NCBI GenBank assembly: GCA_964539825.1
Contig: CAZIKF010000004.1
Span: forward strand, 62,001 to 126,000
From: CAZIKF01 sp964539825
GTDB lineage: Bacteria > Muiribacteriota > UBA6191
Length of the DNA stretch: 64,000 nucleotides
Reading direction: 5' to 3'
Each line of letters opens with the position of its first letter. Position 1 is the first letter of the stretch. Below the pieces are notes generated by a model that saw only the letters and a program-made list of their open reading frames with translations, was not told the DNA's origin and did no database searches. This document shows positions 33,759-42,954 of the stretch, in pieces. A program made the position numbers and the translations under genes.

Positions 33759-34388
33759 ATGAACTCGCCCAGTCTTGATCAATCCCCAAGAGTATTACGG
33801 CTCTCGGATATGACCAAGCCCCATGATTTTTCAAGGCATTTCAAGGAGCCTGGGCCCATCTTGCTGGAATTGGGAGCGGGGAAGGGTGAATTCGCTCAAA
33901 GAGTAGCTATGGAGAGACCTGATTGGAATCTTCTGTGCGTAGAAATTCGGAGTCATCGAATTCGATCTTTGGCCAAGAAATGCAGAAAATCTTCGCTTCA
34001 AAACCTCGTGATTCTTCAAGCCCGCATCGAGCATTTGATTCCACATTGTTTTTTTTATGGCTGCATTGAGGAAATCTACATGAACTTTCCCGATCCCTGG
34101 ATCAAACACAAGCAGAAGAACCGCCGCACGGTTACTTCGGAATTCATCCGCTCGCTTGCAGAACTGCTTAAGCCGGGAGGTAGGTTTCACTTCGCTACCG
34201 ATATCGAGGCCTATGCCCAGCACACCCTGGAACTGGTGGAAAACAGTTCTCTGTTTGAGAACTTAGTGGGACCTGGGGAATTAACTTCTAACCCAGGAAA
34301 ACACCAGCAGACACTATTCTACCAGCACGCCTTAAGAGCCGGTAGAATCCCGTTATTTCTCCACTTTCAAAAGAATTCTGAAGAATAA
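33759..34388 (+). CDS. trmB: tRNA (guanine-N7-)-methyltransferase
   Basis: The 209-residue protein has the TrmB motifs: SAM-binding LLELGAGKGEFAQRVA, acidic LLCVEIRSHRI, and the family signature MNFPDPWIKHKQKNRR with catalytic aspartate. It methylates G46 of tRNA. Length is normal. It follows the esterase remnant by 6 bp and is convergent with the TPR-methyltransferase gene, with 4 bp between. Confidence 0.93.
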   Translation: MNSPSLDQSPRVLRLSDMTKPHDFSRHFKEPGPILLELGAGKGEFAQRVAMERPDWNLLCVEIRSHRIRSLAKKCRKSSLQNLVILQARIEHLIPHCFFYGCIEEIYMNFPDPWIKHKQKNRRTVTSEFIRSLAELLKPGGRFHFATDIEAYAQHTLELVENSSLFENLVGPGELTSNPGKHQQTLFYQHALRAGRIPLFLHFQKNSEE

Positions 34389-34392
34389 TACT

Positions 34393-36381
34393 TTAGAGTT
34401 TTCTGGTGCTATTTTTCCTTACATAAAACTGGTACATGGCCGCAAAAAAATCCGGGTTTTCTAGTTCAAAGGTATGCCAGTTAGCGAGGTTTAAACCATA
34501 GGGATCCTGGGGATAGCACTGGGAATACTCAAGAAGGCTCCGCCTGGAAGGAAATTCAAATCCGCAAAAGATGAGACCGCCAGAGTCTAGCAGCTCTTTG
34601 AGCTCGGGAAGATCGAATTGATGCTCACAGGAATGAAATAGAAGATCTCTACAGCCCGAAACACTGTAAAAGTCAGAATAGTTGAGAACATATCGTCTAG
34701 GATTTTCGATCTCCAGATTTCGTAATTCATGGCGGGCCTGAATGATTGACTCGCGATCAGGGACAGAAGATTGATAATCTTGCCTCACCAGGGTGATATT
34801 TCTTCTGGCTATCCTACTGTAGAGAGCAAGTCTCATATAGGAGCCGCCCCTCAAGACCTCTACGAGGGTCTTAAGGCCTTCACGCGGGTACTCCAAATGA
34901 TGTAAGACCCCGCAGCAGTCTATGAAGTCATAACTCTGGCCCAAATCCTTGAGACTTAATAGATCCGATCGCAGGAGTTCAACGTTTTGTAGATTCGCTT
35001 GCTCTAATCTGTATTTTGAGTATTGGAGGCTTTGGACACTCAGATCGATTCCTGTGGCGTTTTGGTATTGAACCTGGGACAAGAGTTCCACGAGCACTTT
35101 CCCGGTTCCACAGCCAGCGACCAGGATTTCTGGAAAGTTTGCGACCGAACTCACAGATTCCCTGTTTCCCAGCCTCTCCTTTAGAAATTGGCTAAAAGGG
35201 ATTGGGTTAAATTTCTGAACGAAACACCATTTGGGATAGGGATCTTCTTCATAGTGACAGGCTACAATCTTTGATGTCGAATTGGAGAGATCAAAGCAGC
35301 TAATTGGCATTTCCTGGATTTCGAGCTCTTTTCTATAGGATTCATACAAATCCTGGTAGCTGGTCTGGGAAAGCTGCTCAATTTCAGCTCTCGATGGTTT
35401 TGTGTAGCATGCCCTGAGCAATAGCTCCAGAGTAGAAGTTCCCTCAAATTTTTTAAGCTCTTCTCGCTCCTCACTGCTAACGAAAGTTGAGAACTCCAGT
35501 CTAAATTCCTGAATTGCGATAGCCTCAAGTAATGCCAAGAGCTCCTCCTGGTTCTCCTGACAATCATTTTGAATCCCGAGGGTTACGAGTTTCCTTAGCT
35601 CCAATAGCCTGGTCTCTTCCAAATCTGAAGAAATAGGAGATGCCTTCAAATACCTGGGAATCATGGAAGGCAAATTCTTCAGGCTGAAGACCTCGCTCAA
35701 ATCATCTAGAGAACAGACAAACATGGGTTTGAGGACTTGATTTAACTTATCGAGATTGATGAATTCACAACCGTATAGACTCTCTAGAAACTCTCTTTGA
35801 TCCTGTGTACAAAGCTCGTAATCTAAACCATCGAGGATTGCGGACAGAGTAGTACAGTACTCCGAAGACAGGGAAAAAAAGGCAAATCTTTGCCTGAGTA
35901 GCTCGAATGCCTCTAACTTTCTCAAACTTAGATCCAATGCCAGCGATAGATTGCACAGGGCTTGAAGACTAGAGGGATCCAGCTCATAACTCTTGAGAAA
36001 GTATTTGACGGAGCTTTCTGGATTTAAGGGGAAATAGATAGAACCCAGGTTATTAAGCGAAGAAATATGATGAGGCTCGATCTCTAAAACCTGCTCATAT
36101 GTCTGAATGGATTCCTCCAACAATCCCTGCTCAAAATAGATTGCGGCCAGATTGTAGAGAATTACACAGTTTCCCCTCGCAAAGGACAAAGCGAGTTCCA
36201 GTCTTTCAATCGCCTCGCGAGGCTCTCCCAATTGTTGGAGGAGAACTCCGCTAAGGTACAAAGCGTCCGGGTGCTCTGGTGCTCGACTTAAAACTCTTTC
36301 GTAGAGGTCTTTTGCCCTGTAAAAATCACCGCCTTGGTGGCATTTCAGTGCTTGTTCTAAAAGGGAATTGATCTCAGGCAT
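34393..36381 (-). CDS. TPR repeat plus SAM-dependent methyltransferase fusion
   Basis: The 662-residue protein has N-terminal TPR units (residues 1-140, for example GGDFYRAKDLYERVLSRAPE), a middle region without clear family, and a class I methyltransferase domain in the last 270 residues (ILVAGCGTGKVLVELLSQV, then ATGIDLSVQSLQYSKYRL and FIDCCGVLHHLEYP). TPR-methyltransferase fusions occur in many Gram-negatives and their substrates are mostly unknown. The ATG at 36381 overlaps the glpD stop by 8 bp, so it is the last gene of the glpD/AGPS operon. An alternative longer start has no family support. Confidence 0.8.
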   Translation of the reverse strand: MPEINSLLEQALKCHQGGDFYRAKDLYERVLSRAPEHPDALYLSGVLLQQLGEPREAIERLELALSFARGNCVILYNLAAIYFEQGLLEESIQTYEQVLEIEPHHISSLNNLGSIYFPLNPESSVKYFLKSYELDPSSLQALCNLSLALDLSLRKLEAFELLRQRFAFFSLSSEYCTTLSAILDGLDYELCTQDQREFLESLYGCEFINLDKLNQVLKPMFVCSLDDLSEVFSLKNLPSMIPRYLKASPISSDLEETRLLELRKLVTLGIQNDCQENQEELLALLEAIAIQEFRLEFSTFVSSEEREELKKFEGTSTLELLLRACYTKPSRAEIEQLSQTSYQDLYESYRKELEIQEMPISCFDLSNSTSKIVACHYEEDPYPKWCFVQKFNPIPFSQFLKERLGNRESVSSVANFPEILVAGCGTGKVLVELLSQVQYQNATGIDLSVQSLQYSKYRLEQANLQNVELLRSDLLSLKDLGQSYDFIDCCGVLHHLEYPREGLKTLVEVLRGGSYMRLALYSRIARRNITLVRQDYQSSVPDRESIIQARHELRNLEIENPRRYVLNYSDFYSVSGCRDLLFHSCEHQFDLPELKELLDSGGLIFCGFEFPSRRSLLEYSQCYPQDPYGLNLANWHTFELENPDFFAAMYQFYVRKNSTRKL

Positions 36382-38011
36382 TGATAACCGTAATTGCTCC
36401 AAGTGTTTTCTGAATCTCTCTGAGGTAGAGTTCGATCTCTCTATCCACCCAGTTTTCATCTGTTCCCAGCAACTTGCTCATCCTCAAGGCTATCTTTCTC
36501 AACAAGCTATCTGGAAGCAATGGCTGAATGAAGAATATCTCTGATCTTCGAATTAGTACATCGCTAAGACTTAGAGCTTGCTCCATATGAACGAAATAGT
36601 CAATTTCACCCCACAAGTACGGGATGTCATCGGAAATTCTCTCAGCTCCATCTTCAGCCGCGCAAATGTGCGCCCCTACAATTGAGACATTTGAGCCGTA
36701 GCGGCTTTGTATGATCTGCAAATGCTCTTGAGATAACTTTATCTCCTCTTGAATTCCGTATTTATCAGACATCATCTCTCCCCCGGAGATGGGAGAGATA
36801 GAGCTACAGGGCTTAAAAGCGAAGTCTGGAAAGAAATCGTGTACAAGCAGATCCACCACTTTTTGCGCCATGTGCCGATAGGTGGTGAGCTTTCCCCCGG
36901 TCACGGCGATATAGCCATTGTGGTTGGATCGAATTTCGTAATCCCGGGGCAGTTCTGATTCACTCTTCCCATCAGCGCTGCCTACCAGAGGTCGAACCCC
37001 TACAAATGCGGATTGTACATCGTCTGCACTCAATTTTGCTTCCGGGAAGTACCGATTCACCAGGTTGAGCAGATAGGAGACATCTCTTTTTGAGATAGAA
37101 ATCTCATCAGGTTTTGGCTCGACGAAGCGATCGGTGGTCCCAATGAGTAAATAATGCTCGTGAGGTACCAGGTAGATGACCCTGTTATCCTCGCCAGATT
37201 CTACGGACATGGTGAAGGGTAGATTGAGCCGGTTTTTTTCCAGAATCAAGTGAATACCCGAAGTCATTTTTAGATTAAACAATTCTTCTTTTGCCATGGA
37301 TTGGAGCTGATCTGCCCAGGCACCAGCGGCACTGACAACTGTCTTTGCCCGCAGAGACAGATCTTGCGAGTCTCCATCGAGACAATCCTTGAATTTCACC
37401 GTAAAGACACCATCCTGACGCTCAAGGTTCAAAACCTCACAATAGGAGTGCGTATGGGCTCCATGAGAGACAGCGGCCTTGAGTGTCTCGAGGGTTAGAC
37501 GTGCGTCATTACAGCTGCAATCAAAATAGGAGACCCCTCCCACTAATCCAATGCGCTCAAGATTAGGAAATATTTCCAGCATTTTCTGCGGGCCAAGAAC
37601 CTTAAAAGGACCTGGACTCTTAAAACCCGACAAAATTTCATAAGCCAGGAGTCCCACAGCAGCCATCCAACGCGGTACCAGGGAACCTCGGTAGAAGGGA
37701 ATGAAGAACTGGACCGGCTTCACGATATGAGGTGCCAGGGTATCCAGAAGATGCCTTCGTTCAGTGCAGGATTCCCAGACCAGGGAGAGCTGCAGGTTTT
37801 TCAGGTAGCGCAATCCGCCATGAATGAGCTTTCCGGATTTGGAGCTTGTACCCGAGGAGAAGTCCCCCTTTTCTAAAAGGACACAACTTAAGCCGCGCTG
37901 AGCGCAGTCGCGCAGGATTCCGCTGCCGGTAATCCCTCCCCCGATGACCAGAACATCCAACTCCTCATTGGCCAACCTGCGAAGGTTTGTTCTCCTCGTC
38001 TTGAGGATCAC
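36374..38011 (-). CDS. glpD: FAD-dependent glycerol-3-phosphate dehydrogenase
   Basis: The 545-residue flavoenzyme oxidises glycerol-3-phosphate to dihydroxyacetone phosphate at the membrane, passing electrons to quinone. FAD-binding motif VLVIGGGITGSGILRDCA is at residues 20-38, followed by GDFSSGTSSKSGKLIHGGLR, the family's signature; the C-terminal capping domain is complete. The start is a GTG at 38011 overlapping the upstream stop in a GTGA junction. In this operon the product DHAP could feed the neighbouring alkyl-DHAP synthase-like enzyme. Confidence 0.93.
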   Translation of the reverse strand: MILKTRRTNLRRLANEELDVLVIGGGITGSGILRDCAQRGLSCVLLEKGDFSSGTSSKSGKLIHGGLRYLKNLQLSLVWESCTERRHLLDTLAPHIVKPVQFFIPFYRGSLVPRWMAAVGLLAYEILSGFKSPGPFKVLGPQKMLEIFPNLERIGLVGGVSYFDCSCNDARLTLETLKAAVSHGAHTHSYCEVLNLERQDGVFTVKFKDCLDGDSQDLSLRAKTVVSAAGAWADQLQSMAKEELFNLKMTSGIHLILEKNRLNLPFTMSVESGEDNRVIYLVPHEHYLLIGTTDRFVEPKPDEISISKRDVSYLLNLVNRYFPEAKLSADDVQSAFVGVRPLVGSADGKSESELPRDYEIRSNHNGYIAVTGGKLTTYRHMAQKVVDLLVHDFFPDFAFKPCSSISPISGGEMMSDKYGIQEEIKLSQEHLQIIQSRYGSNVSIVGAHICAAEDGAERISDDIPYLWGEIDYFVHMEQALSLSDVLIRRSEIFFIQPLLPDSLLRKIALRMSKLLGTDENWVDREIELYLREIQKTLGAITVINA

Positions 38012-39669
38012 AGCATCTTACCCGGGTTTAAGATCCCATCGGGATCAAGATAGGCTTTCACCTGTTGAAACAATCCCTTTTCAACTTCGCCGTAATGCAG
38101 TGAATTCTTATGATCCATTCCCACACCATGATGGTGACTGATGGCTGCCCCAAGGGAGGAAATTTTCTGGTTGGCGGCAGCCTTCATCTCTGACCACTGT
38201 GCCATGGGATCAGCAGGATCCTGCCTGGCGAGGATGCTGAAATAGAGTGAAGCACCATCGGGGTAAAGGTGAGAGATATGGGTATAGACCACGCAGGGGG
38301 AGGTTTTTGAGAGCACGCTAATGATAGCGTCTCTGACGCCGTGATAGAGTTCCTCAAGTCTCTCCCAGGTCGTCGATGTCTCCAGGGTATCCACCAATAA
38401 TCCATTGTCCATAAAATCATCGCGGAGGTAGGGCAGAAAGAAGCGATCCTTCAACCATTTTTCTCCAGGAGATGTACCCAGGTAAACGCTGCCATGTTCT
38501 TGGAAAATCCTTCGAATCTTTTTTTTGCACCGTGAGTTGTTCCTGGCGGTTCCCTCTAGACCCACCATTACCGAAGCGAACCGGGATAAATCGAAGTTTT
38601 TCAACTCCAGGTATTTACGAGCGAACTTCTTCGCGGCACGCGACCAGAGTGTCTCCATTCCCCTCCCCATAGCCATCATCGCCCTGGTCTCCTCTTCATC
38701 AGATGCTCTCAGCATTGCGGCCGATAATCCTTTCTGGGTTACTTTTCTGCAGGCGAGGGCAGCGCTTTTGAAGTCAGGAAAGAGGGAAAGAAAATAGAGT
38801 TTTTCGTCTGGTACTGGCTGAATTCTGATCTTTGCGGAGGTAATCACACCAAGGCACCCTTCGGAACCCAAAAACAATTCTTTCCAGTCAGGTCCGCAGG
38901 CCATCCTGGGAGTGGCAAGAGTTTCTACCTCTCCGATGGGTGAAAGTACATCAATGGACTGAACAATTTTCTCAATTCCCCCGTATTGAAGGGAGTTTTG
39001 CCCACTGGATCGAGCGGCGATCCAGCCTCCCAGGGTTGAAAATTCAAAGGACTGGGGATAATGACCTACGGTGTAGCCCTGGGATTGGAGCTTTTCTTCC
39101 AACTCGGGTCCGAAGATTCCTGCTTCGACATGGGCTATAAGGGAAGCGGGATCCAGCGAAAGCACTTTCTTCAGTCTACGTAGATCTACTGTTGCCAGAA
39201 AGGGGAAATCAGCCTTATAAGGCTCTACTCCTCCAACCACACTGGTGCCGCCGCCGAAGGGAACGATAGCGATTCTGTATTTTCGGCAAACCTGGAAAAT
39301 CCGGGGTAGGTCTTGCGCGCTAGCTGGGTAAAGGATGAGATCTGGCCCCTTTTCAATCTTGCCTGATCTCAATCTAAGAAGATCCTTATAGCTTTTGCCG
39401 AGGCAATGTAGAATCCGGTCCCGCCTATCCATTGAAACCAGGGTACTTCCAAGCTCACCCTTGAGAGTTTCAACCAGGGATTCAGGAATGGAGGAGTCTG
39501 GGATCTTCATATTGGATAGATCCGGTGGTGAGGAAGGTGTCAACTCGGTGATTCCCAGAGTTTCTTCAAGATAGCTTAGAATCCCGGGTTTCTGATGAAC
39601 AGGATAACGAATATCTGCACTGCCCCATCCGTACCATTTCATCTCAAATCGGGACTCAAGTTCTGGCAT
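38008..39669 (-). CDS. alkyldihydroxyacetonephosphate synthase-like FAD enzyme
   Basis: The 553-residue enzyme belongs to the VAO/PCMH flavoprotein family and looks like alkyl-DHAP synthase, which makes the ether bond of ether lipids from acyl-DHAP and a fatty alcohol. Clues are the N-terminal MKWYGWGSADIRY, the FAD-binding VPFGGGTSVVGGV, STLGGWIAARSSGQNS, GPDWKELFLGSEGCLGVIT and the C-terminal SHHHGVGMDHK that matches the active-site histidine triplet. No peroxisomal features are expected in bacteria. GAGGATAG precedes the ATG at 39669. A glycolate- or lactate-oxidase-like function is the alternative. Confidence 0.82.
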   Translation of the reverse strand: MPELESRFEMKWYGWGSADIRYPVHQKPGILSYLEETLGITELTPSSPPDLSNMKIPDSSIPESLVETLKGELGSTLVSMDRRDRILHCLGKSYKDLLRLRSGKIEKGPDLILYPASAQDLPRIFQVCRKYRIAIVPFGGGTSVVGGVEPYKADFPFLATVDLRRLKKVLSLDPASLIAHVEAGIFGPELEEKLQSQGYTVGHYPQSFEFSTLGGWIAARSSGQNSLQYGGIEKIVQSIDVLSPIGEVETLATPRMACGPDWKELFLGSEGCLGVITSAKIRIQPVPDEKLYFLSLFPDFKSAALACRKVTQKGLSAAMLRASDEEETRAMMAMGRGMETLWSRAAKKFARKYLELKNFDLSRFASVMVGLEGTARNNSRCKKKIRRIFQEHGSVYLGTSPGEKWLKDRFFLPYLRDDFMDNGLLVDTLETSTTWERLEELYHGVRDAIISVLSKTSPCVVYTHISHLYPDGASLYFSILARQDPADPMAQWSEMKAAANQKISSLGAAISHHHGVGMDHKNSLHYGEVEKGLFQQVKAYLDPDGILNPGKML

Positions 39670-39683
39670 CTTCTATCCTCGCT

Positions 39684-40496
39684 TCATTCTCTGCCCTGGC
39701 CTTCTCTGGTATTGATGTCAACCATGGCCTGATCTACCCCAAATATTTTAGAAACAAATTCAAAGACAGACGTGGGAAGCATCGCAATCAGGGAAGGTAA
39801 AAGCTTCACCATAAAGGGTTCGAGTACCATAGTCTTTTCACGGTCTATGGAATCGAAAATGATCTTCGCAATTTCTTCCTGCCCTAGCATAGGAGTCAAG
39901 CGAGCGGGCTTAACCCCTTCAAACATTCCGGTACTGATGAAACTTGGACAAACAATGGTGAATTTGACTTTGCCACCGCTGAGTCGATCCACTTCCTGCT
40001 TTAACGCTCGGCCAAAACCGATGACAGCATGCTTGGAAGCGCAATAAGCTACCATGCCGGGAACCCCCATCAGACCCGCTGCGGAAGCAATTTCACATAC
40101 ATGACCTTCCCCCTTCTCCAACATGGAAGGTAAGAAGGCCTTCAGCACCCAGAAATGAGAAACAATATTTACATTCATGGTGCGCTCAAGGCTCTCATCA
40201 GAGCAGTTTAGGAAATCAGAGTTCTCTACAACACCGGCATTATTGATTACCAGGGCTGGATCGCCCACCTGCTCTCGAACCTCTCTGGCCATCTCATACA
40301 CAGCTTCCCGGTTCGTGATATCGCACACTCTACCAAGGAGTCCAGGCAGGTCCTGTTCAAGTTTGGCGAGGTTTTCCTCATTGATATCAACCACCACGAC
40401 TTTGGCGGATTTACGATGGTACATTCGAGCGAGGGATAGCCCAATACCATGAGCCCCACCGGTGATGAAAACAACTTTATCCTTATAGGATTTCAT
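39684..40496 (-). CDS. short-chain dehydrogenase/reductase in ether-lipid operon
   Basis: The 270-residue SDR has the dinucleotide loop FITGGAHGIG, INNAGV, the serine of IASAAGLMG and catalytic YCASK. The C-terminal extension (VKLLPSLIAMLPTSVFEFVS) is hydrophobic and may associate with membranes, as in retinol or acyl-DHAP reductase-like SDRs. The gene is first in the operon, with GGGGGG 5 bp before the ATG. By context it could reduce 1-acyl- or alkyl-DHAP, but this is only inferred. Confidence 0.85.
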   Translation of the reverse strand: MKSYKDKVVFITGGAHGIGLSLARMYHRKSAKVVVVDINEENLAKLEQDLPGLLGRVCDITNREAVYEMAREVREQVGDPALVINNAGVVENSDFLNCSDESLERTMNVNIVSHFWVLKAFLPSMLEKGEGHVCEIASAAGLMGVPGMVAYCASKHAVIGFGRALKQEVDRLSGGKVKFTIVCPSFISTGMFEGVKPARLTPMLGQEEIAKIIFDSIDREKTMVLEPFMVKLLPSLIAMLPTSVFEFVSKIFGVDQAMVDINTREGQGRE

Positions 40497-40591
40497 GAAG
40501 TGCCCCCCGGTTATGAATCAGGAAATCCCAGTCTATCACCTGGAGGCTAAGGAGTCAGGAGTTAGAGCAGGGAGAAGGAAGTTTTCGCTAC

Positions 40592-42535
40592 TCAGGGGGG
40601 AAAATATTCAACAAGTTTCTTGATTTCCTTCCGTATGGCGGCTTTCTTCTCCCCATCGAATTTTCCTAGATTTACCTGTAAAAAGAGACTCTCTTGTTCA
40701 TGTAGTACAAGATCTTCCTGTTGATCTTCCAAAACTCGAATGATCTCATAGGTTTGAATGGGTCTTTGAATCCCTTTTACCTGTATAGGTTCCCTTGTCA
40801 GGCATTCCACATGGTCTTGCACAAGGGAATAGGTGGAGTTAGAAATTAGTATTTCATCGACACTGGCGTTGGACTCCAGTCTACTGGCAAGATTGACAGC
40901 ACGCCCTACAAGAGTGTAATCCATGCGGTCATCACTGCCGAAGTTGCCGACTGTAGCATATCCAGTGTTGATGCCGCAGCGGATGTGAAATTCATGGCTC
41001 CATCCTTCCCGCTTCCATTTCAATCGCAAGCTCTTCATTCGCTCCTGCATTGAAAAAGCCATTCGGACGCAATGTAGGGCATCTTCAGATTCCCCCCGGG
41101 ATTCAGGATCACCGAAAAAAACCATCACAGCATCTCCGATGAACTTATCAATGGTCCCTCCGAAATCCAATGCGATTTTCGCCATTTCGTTCAGGTAGGA
41201 ATTCAGCATTTTTGTGAGATCTTCGGATTCCATTTCTTCTGAAATCGTGGTGAAACCCTTGATGTCAGAGAAAAATATTGTTAATTTTTTGCGACGTGCT
41301 CCAAGTTTTACTTCTGAATTTCCCTGAAAGATCAGTCCATATACCTGCGGAGATAAGTATTTCGCGAGCTGGGTAGATATGGCATCTAATTCCATATTTC
41401 GTTGCGCTAGCTGACCGGTACGTTCTTCCACCTGAGATTCCAGCTGTTCATTGAAATTGTGTAGTTCCTGGTTAGCTGTCTTTAGGGAATGAGCCATTTC
41501 CTGAAAGACCTCGGATACTTGATACAGTTCACTGATATGGGTAAATGGAATTTTGTAATCAAACTGTGATCCTCCATATTTCTGAGCAGCCAATTTTAGA
41601 TTGTCAATGGGTATCATTAGTCCTCGCACCATCTTTGAAGAAAGAAGGAGTGTAACCATGGTAACCACCCCTAAGAGGATCAAGATGGCAAAGAGCAGTT
41701 TCTCTTTCCAGGCAAAGGTGATTTGCGTGTTTTGTAATACATAAATAGTCCATTTCAAGAGCTCACTATGATGTCTGTGAACCAAATATTCCTTCTGCCC
41801 AAGTAGCACCAAACCCTCCTTTCCGGTCAACTGGCTACCGAGGTTGGACTGGTTAGAAACAGGCTTGAATAGAATGTCATTAGCATTGTCCACGATCACT
41901 AGAAATTGATCAGGCCCCTGTGCTTCCCCATCAATTTCCAATGATCGAAAGTGCAGTTGCAGAGTTTCCAGATCTATCATTCCTACCATGAAATGAATCT
42001 CCTCATCTTCCGCCCGAAAGGGGAGCAAAAGCGGAAAAGCTGAGCGCTTTAAACCGGGAATACTCATCATATTTTTCGTAGAAAGGACGAGAGGAGGAAT
42101 TTCTCCATCTTTACGAACGATTTCTCGAAGGCTGTCTTCAAAGTTACAAGACTCCTTCATCCTTGAAGGATTTGAACTTGCGAAGGGAGTAAATGAATTC
42201 TCCTTATTTTTTAGCAAATATATCTCTGCAAATTCCGGATTTTCGTCTCGATAGGCAATGAGAAGTTCAGCAAGTAATCCATCCTTATCGAAGTCCTCCA
42301 AGATTCCTTCTCGGATCGATAGCAATCTGGTTAGAAACTGGAGATTATTTTTTCTGCTGGCAAGGGAGCGTTCCAGCTGCGCGACGATTTGATGGGTGAT
42401 GTTTTGAAAATTCCTCTGCACCTGGTTACTGGTAATATAAATGGCTTCCTGATAAGTAAATCCAGCAAGAAGCAAGAGAGGAAGTATAGAAACGATCCAA
42501 AATGCCTTTTGAACCTGAGAGGAAAGGCTCTTCAT
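40592..42535 (-). CDS. membrane sensor with class III nucleotide cyclase output
   Basis: The 647-residue protein has an N-terminal membrane helix, an extracytoplasmic sensing region of about 250 residues, a second helix (LFAILILLGVVTMVTLLL), a HAMP-like segment, a coiled coil (NEQLESQVEERTGQLAQRN) and a C-terminal adenylate/guanylate cyclase domain. Metal-binding aspartates are in IFFSDIKGFTT and FIGDAVMVFFGDP, the adenine-selecting lysine in GTIDKF and DYTLVGRAVNLASR. The residues favour ATP. The sensing region matches that of the histidine kinase at 48837. The start overlaps the binding-protein-like gene by 4 bp. It is the output of module A. Confidence 0.88.
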   Translation of the reverse strand: MKSLSSQVQKAFWIVSILPLLLLAGFTYQEAIYITSNQVQRNFQNITHQIVAQLERSLASRKNNLQFLTRLLSIREGILEDFDKDGLLAELLIAYRDENPEFAEIYLLKNKENSFTPFASSNPSRMKESCNFEDSLREIVRKDGEIPPLVLSTKNMMSIPGLKRSAFPLLLPFRAEDEEIHFMVGMIDLETLQLHFRSLEIDGEAQGPDQFLVIVDNANDILFKPVSNQSNLGSQLTGKEGLVLLGQKEYLVHRHHSELLKWTIYVLQNTQITFAWKEKLLFAILILLGVVTMVTLLLSSKMVRGLMIPIDNLKLAAQKYGGSQFDYKIPFTHISELYQVSEVFQEMAHSLKTANQELHNFNEQLESQVEERTGQLAQRNMELDAISTQLAKYLSPQVYGLIFQGNSEVKLGARRKKLTIFFSDIKGFTTISEEMESEDLTKMLNSYLNEMAKIALDFGGTIDKFIGDAVMVFFGDPESRGESEDALHCVRMAFSMQERMKSLRLKWKREGWSHEFHIRCGINTGYATVGNFGSDDRMDYTLVGRAVNLASRLESNASVDEILISNSTYSLVQDHVECLTREPIQVKGIQRPIQTYEIIRVLEDQQEDLVLHEQESLFLQVNLGKFDGEKKAAIRKEIKKLVEYFPP

Positions 42536-42954
42536 GGAATAACTTTAAGGAGTTTGAGCTCCGATGGCAGAACCATGAAATCCAAAATATAAGAAATTGT
42601 ATCAGGATGTTTGCTGATAAATTTCAACATGATTTTTTTGTTTTTTTTGGATTTCGGTGGTCGAGCTCCCCGCTGTACAAGAAGTTTTCTCCAGTATAGA
42701 GATTCTTCATCCATCGTCATATTCAGGTAGGTACGAGCAAAGCCGGTCCGCGCCCTGGAGCCGGTTCTATATTGGACAAAGTTCAATTTTTTTCCACCGA
42801 CGTGGTCAATTTTTTTTAGAAATAAGGACATAAGTTCTGTTGTTGAAATTTGAGATATGGGTAAGTCCTTGTGCGCAATGAGATAGATCTGTTCCTCGGA
42901 CATCAAGGCCGGAGAAAATGCCAGTACAAGTGCTATGTGCTTTAACAATTTCAT
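42532..42954 (-). CDS. small periplasmic PBP-like protein, module A
   Basis: The 140-residue exported protein (signal MKLLKHIALVLAFSPALM) resembles half-length phosphate-type substrate-binding domains (YLIAHKDLPISQISTTEL, LYWRKLLVQR and HPDTISYIL). It lacks a full two-lobed fold. A clear paralogue is the gene at 48409. It sits between a beta-barrel gene and a sensor gene, overlapping both (TGATG at 42954 and ATGA at 42532-42535), so all three proteins are made together. It probably binds a ligand or the sensor's periplasmic domain. Confidence 0.75.
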   Translation of the reverse strand: MKLLKHIALVLAFSPALMSEEQIYLIAHKDLPISQISTTELMSLFLKKIDHVGGKKLNFVQYRTGSRARTGFARTYLNMTMDEESLYWRKLLVQRGARPPKSKKNKKIMLKFISKHPDTISYILDFMVLPSELKLLKVIP

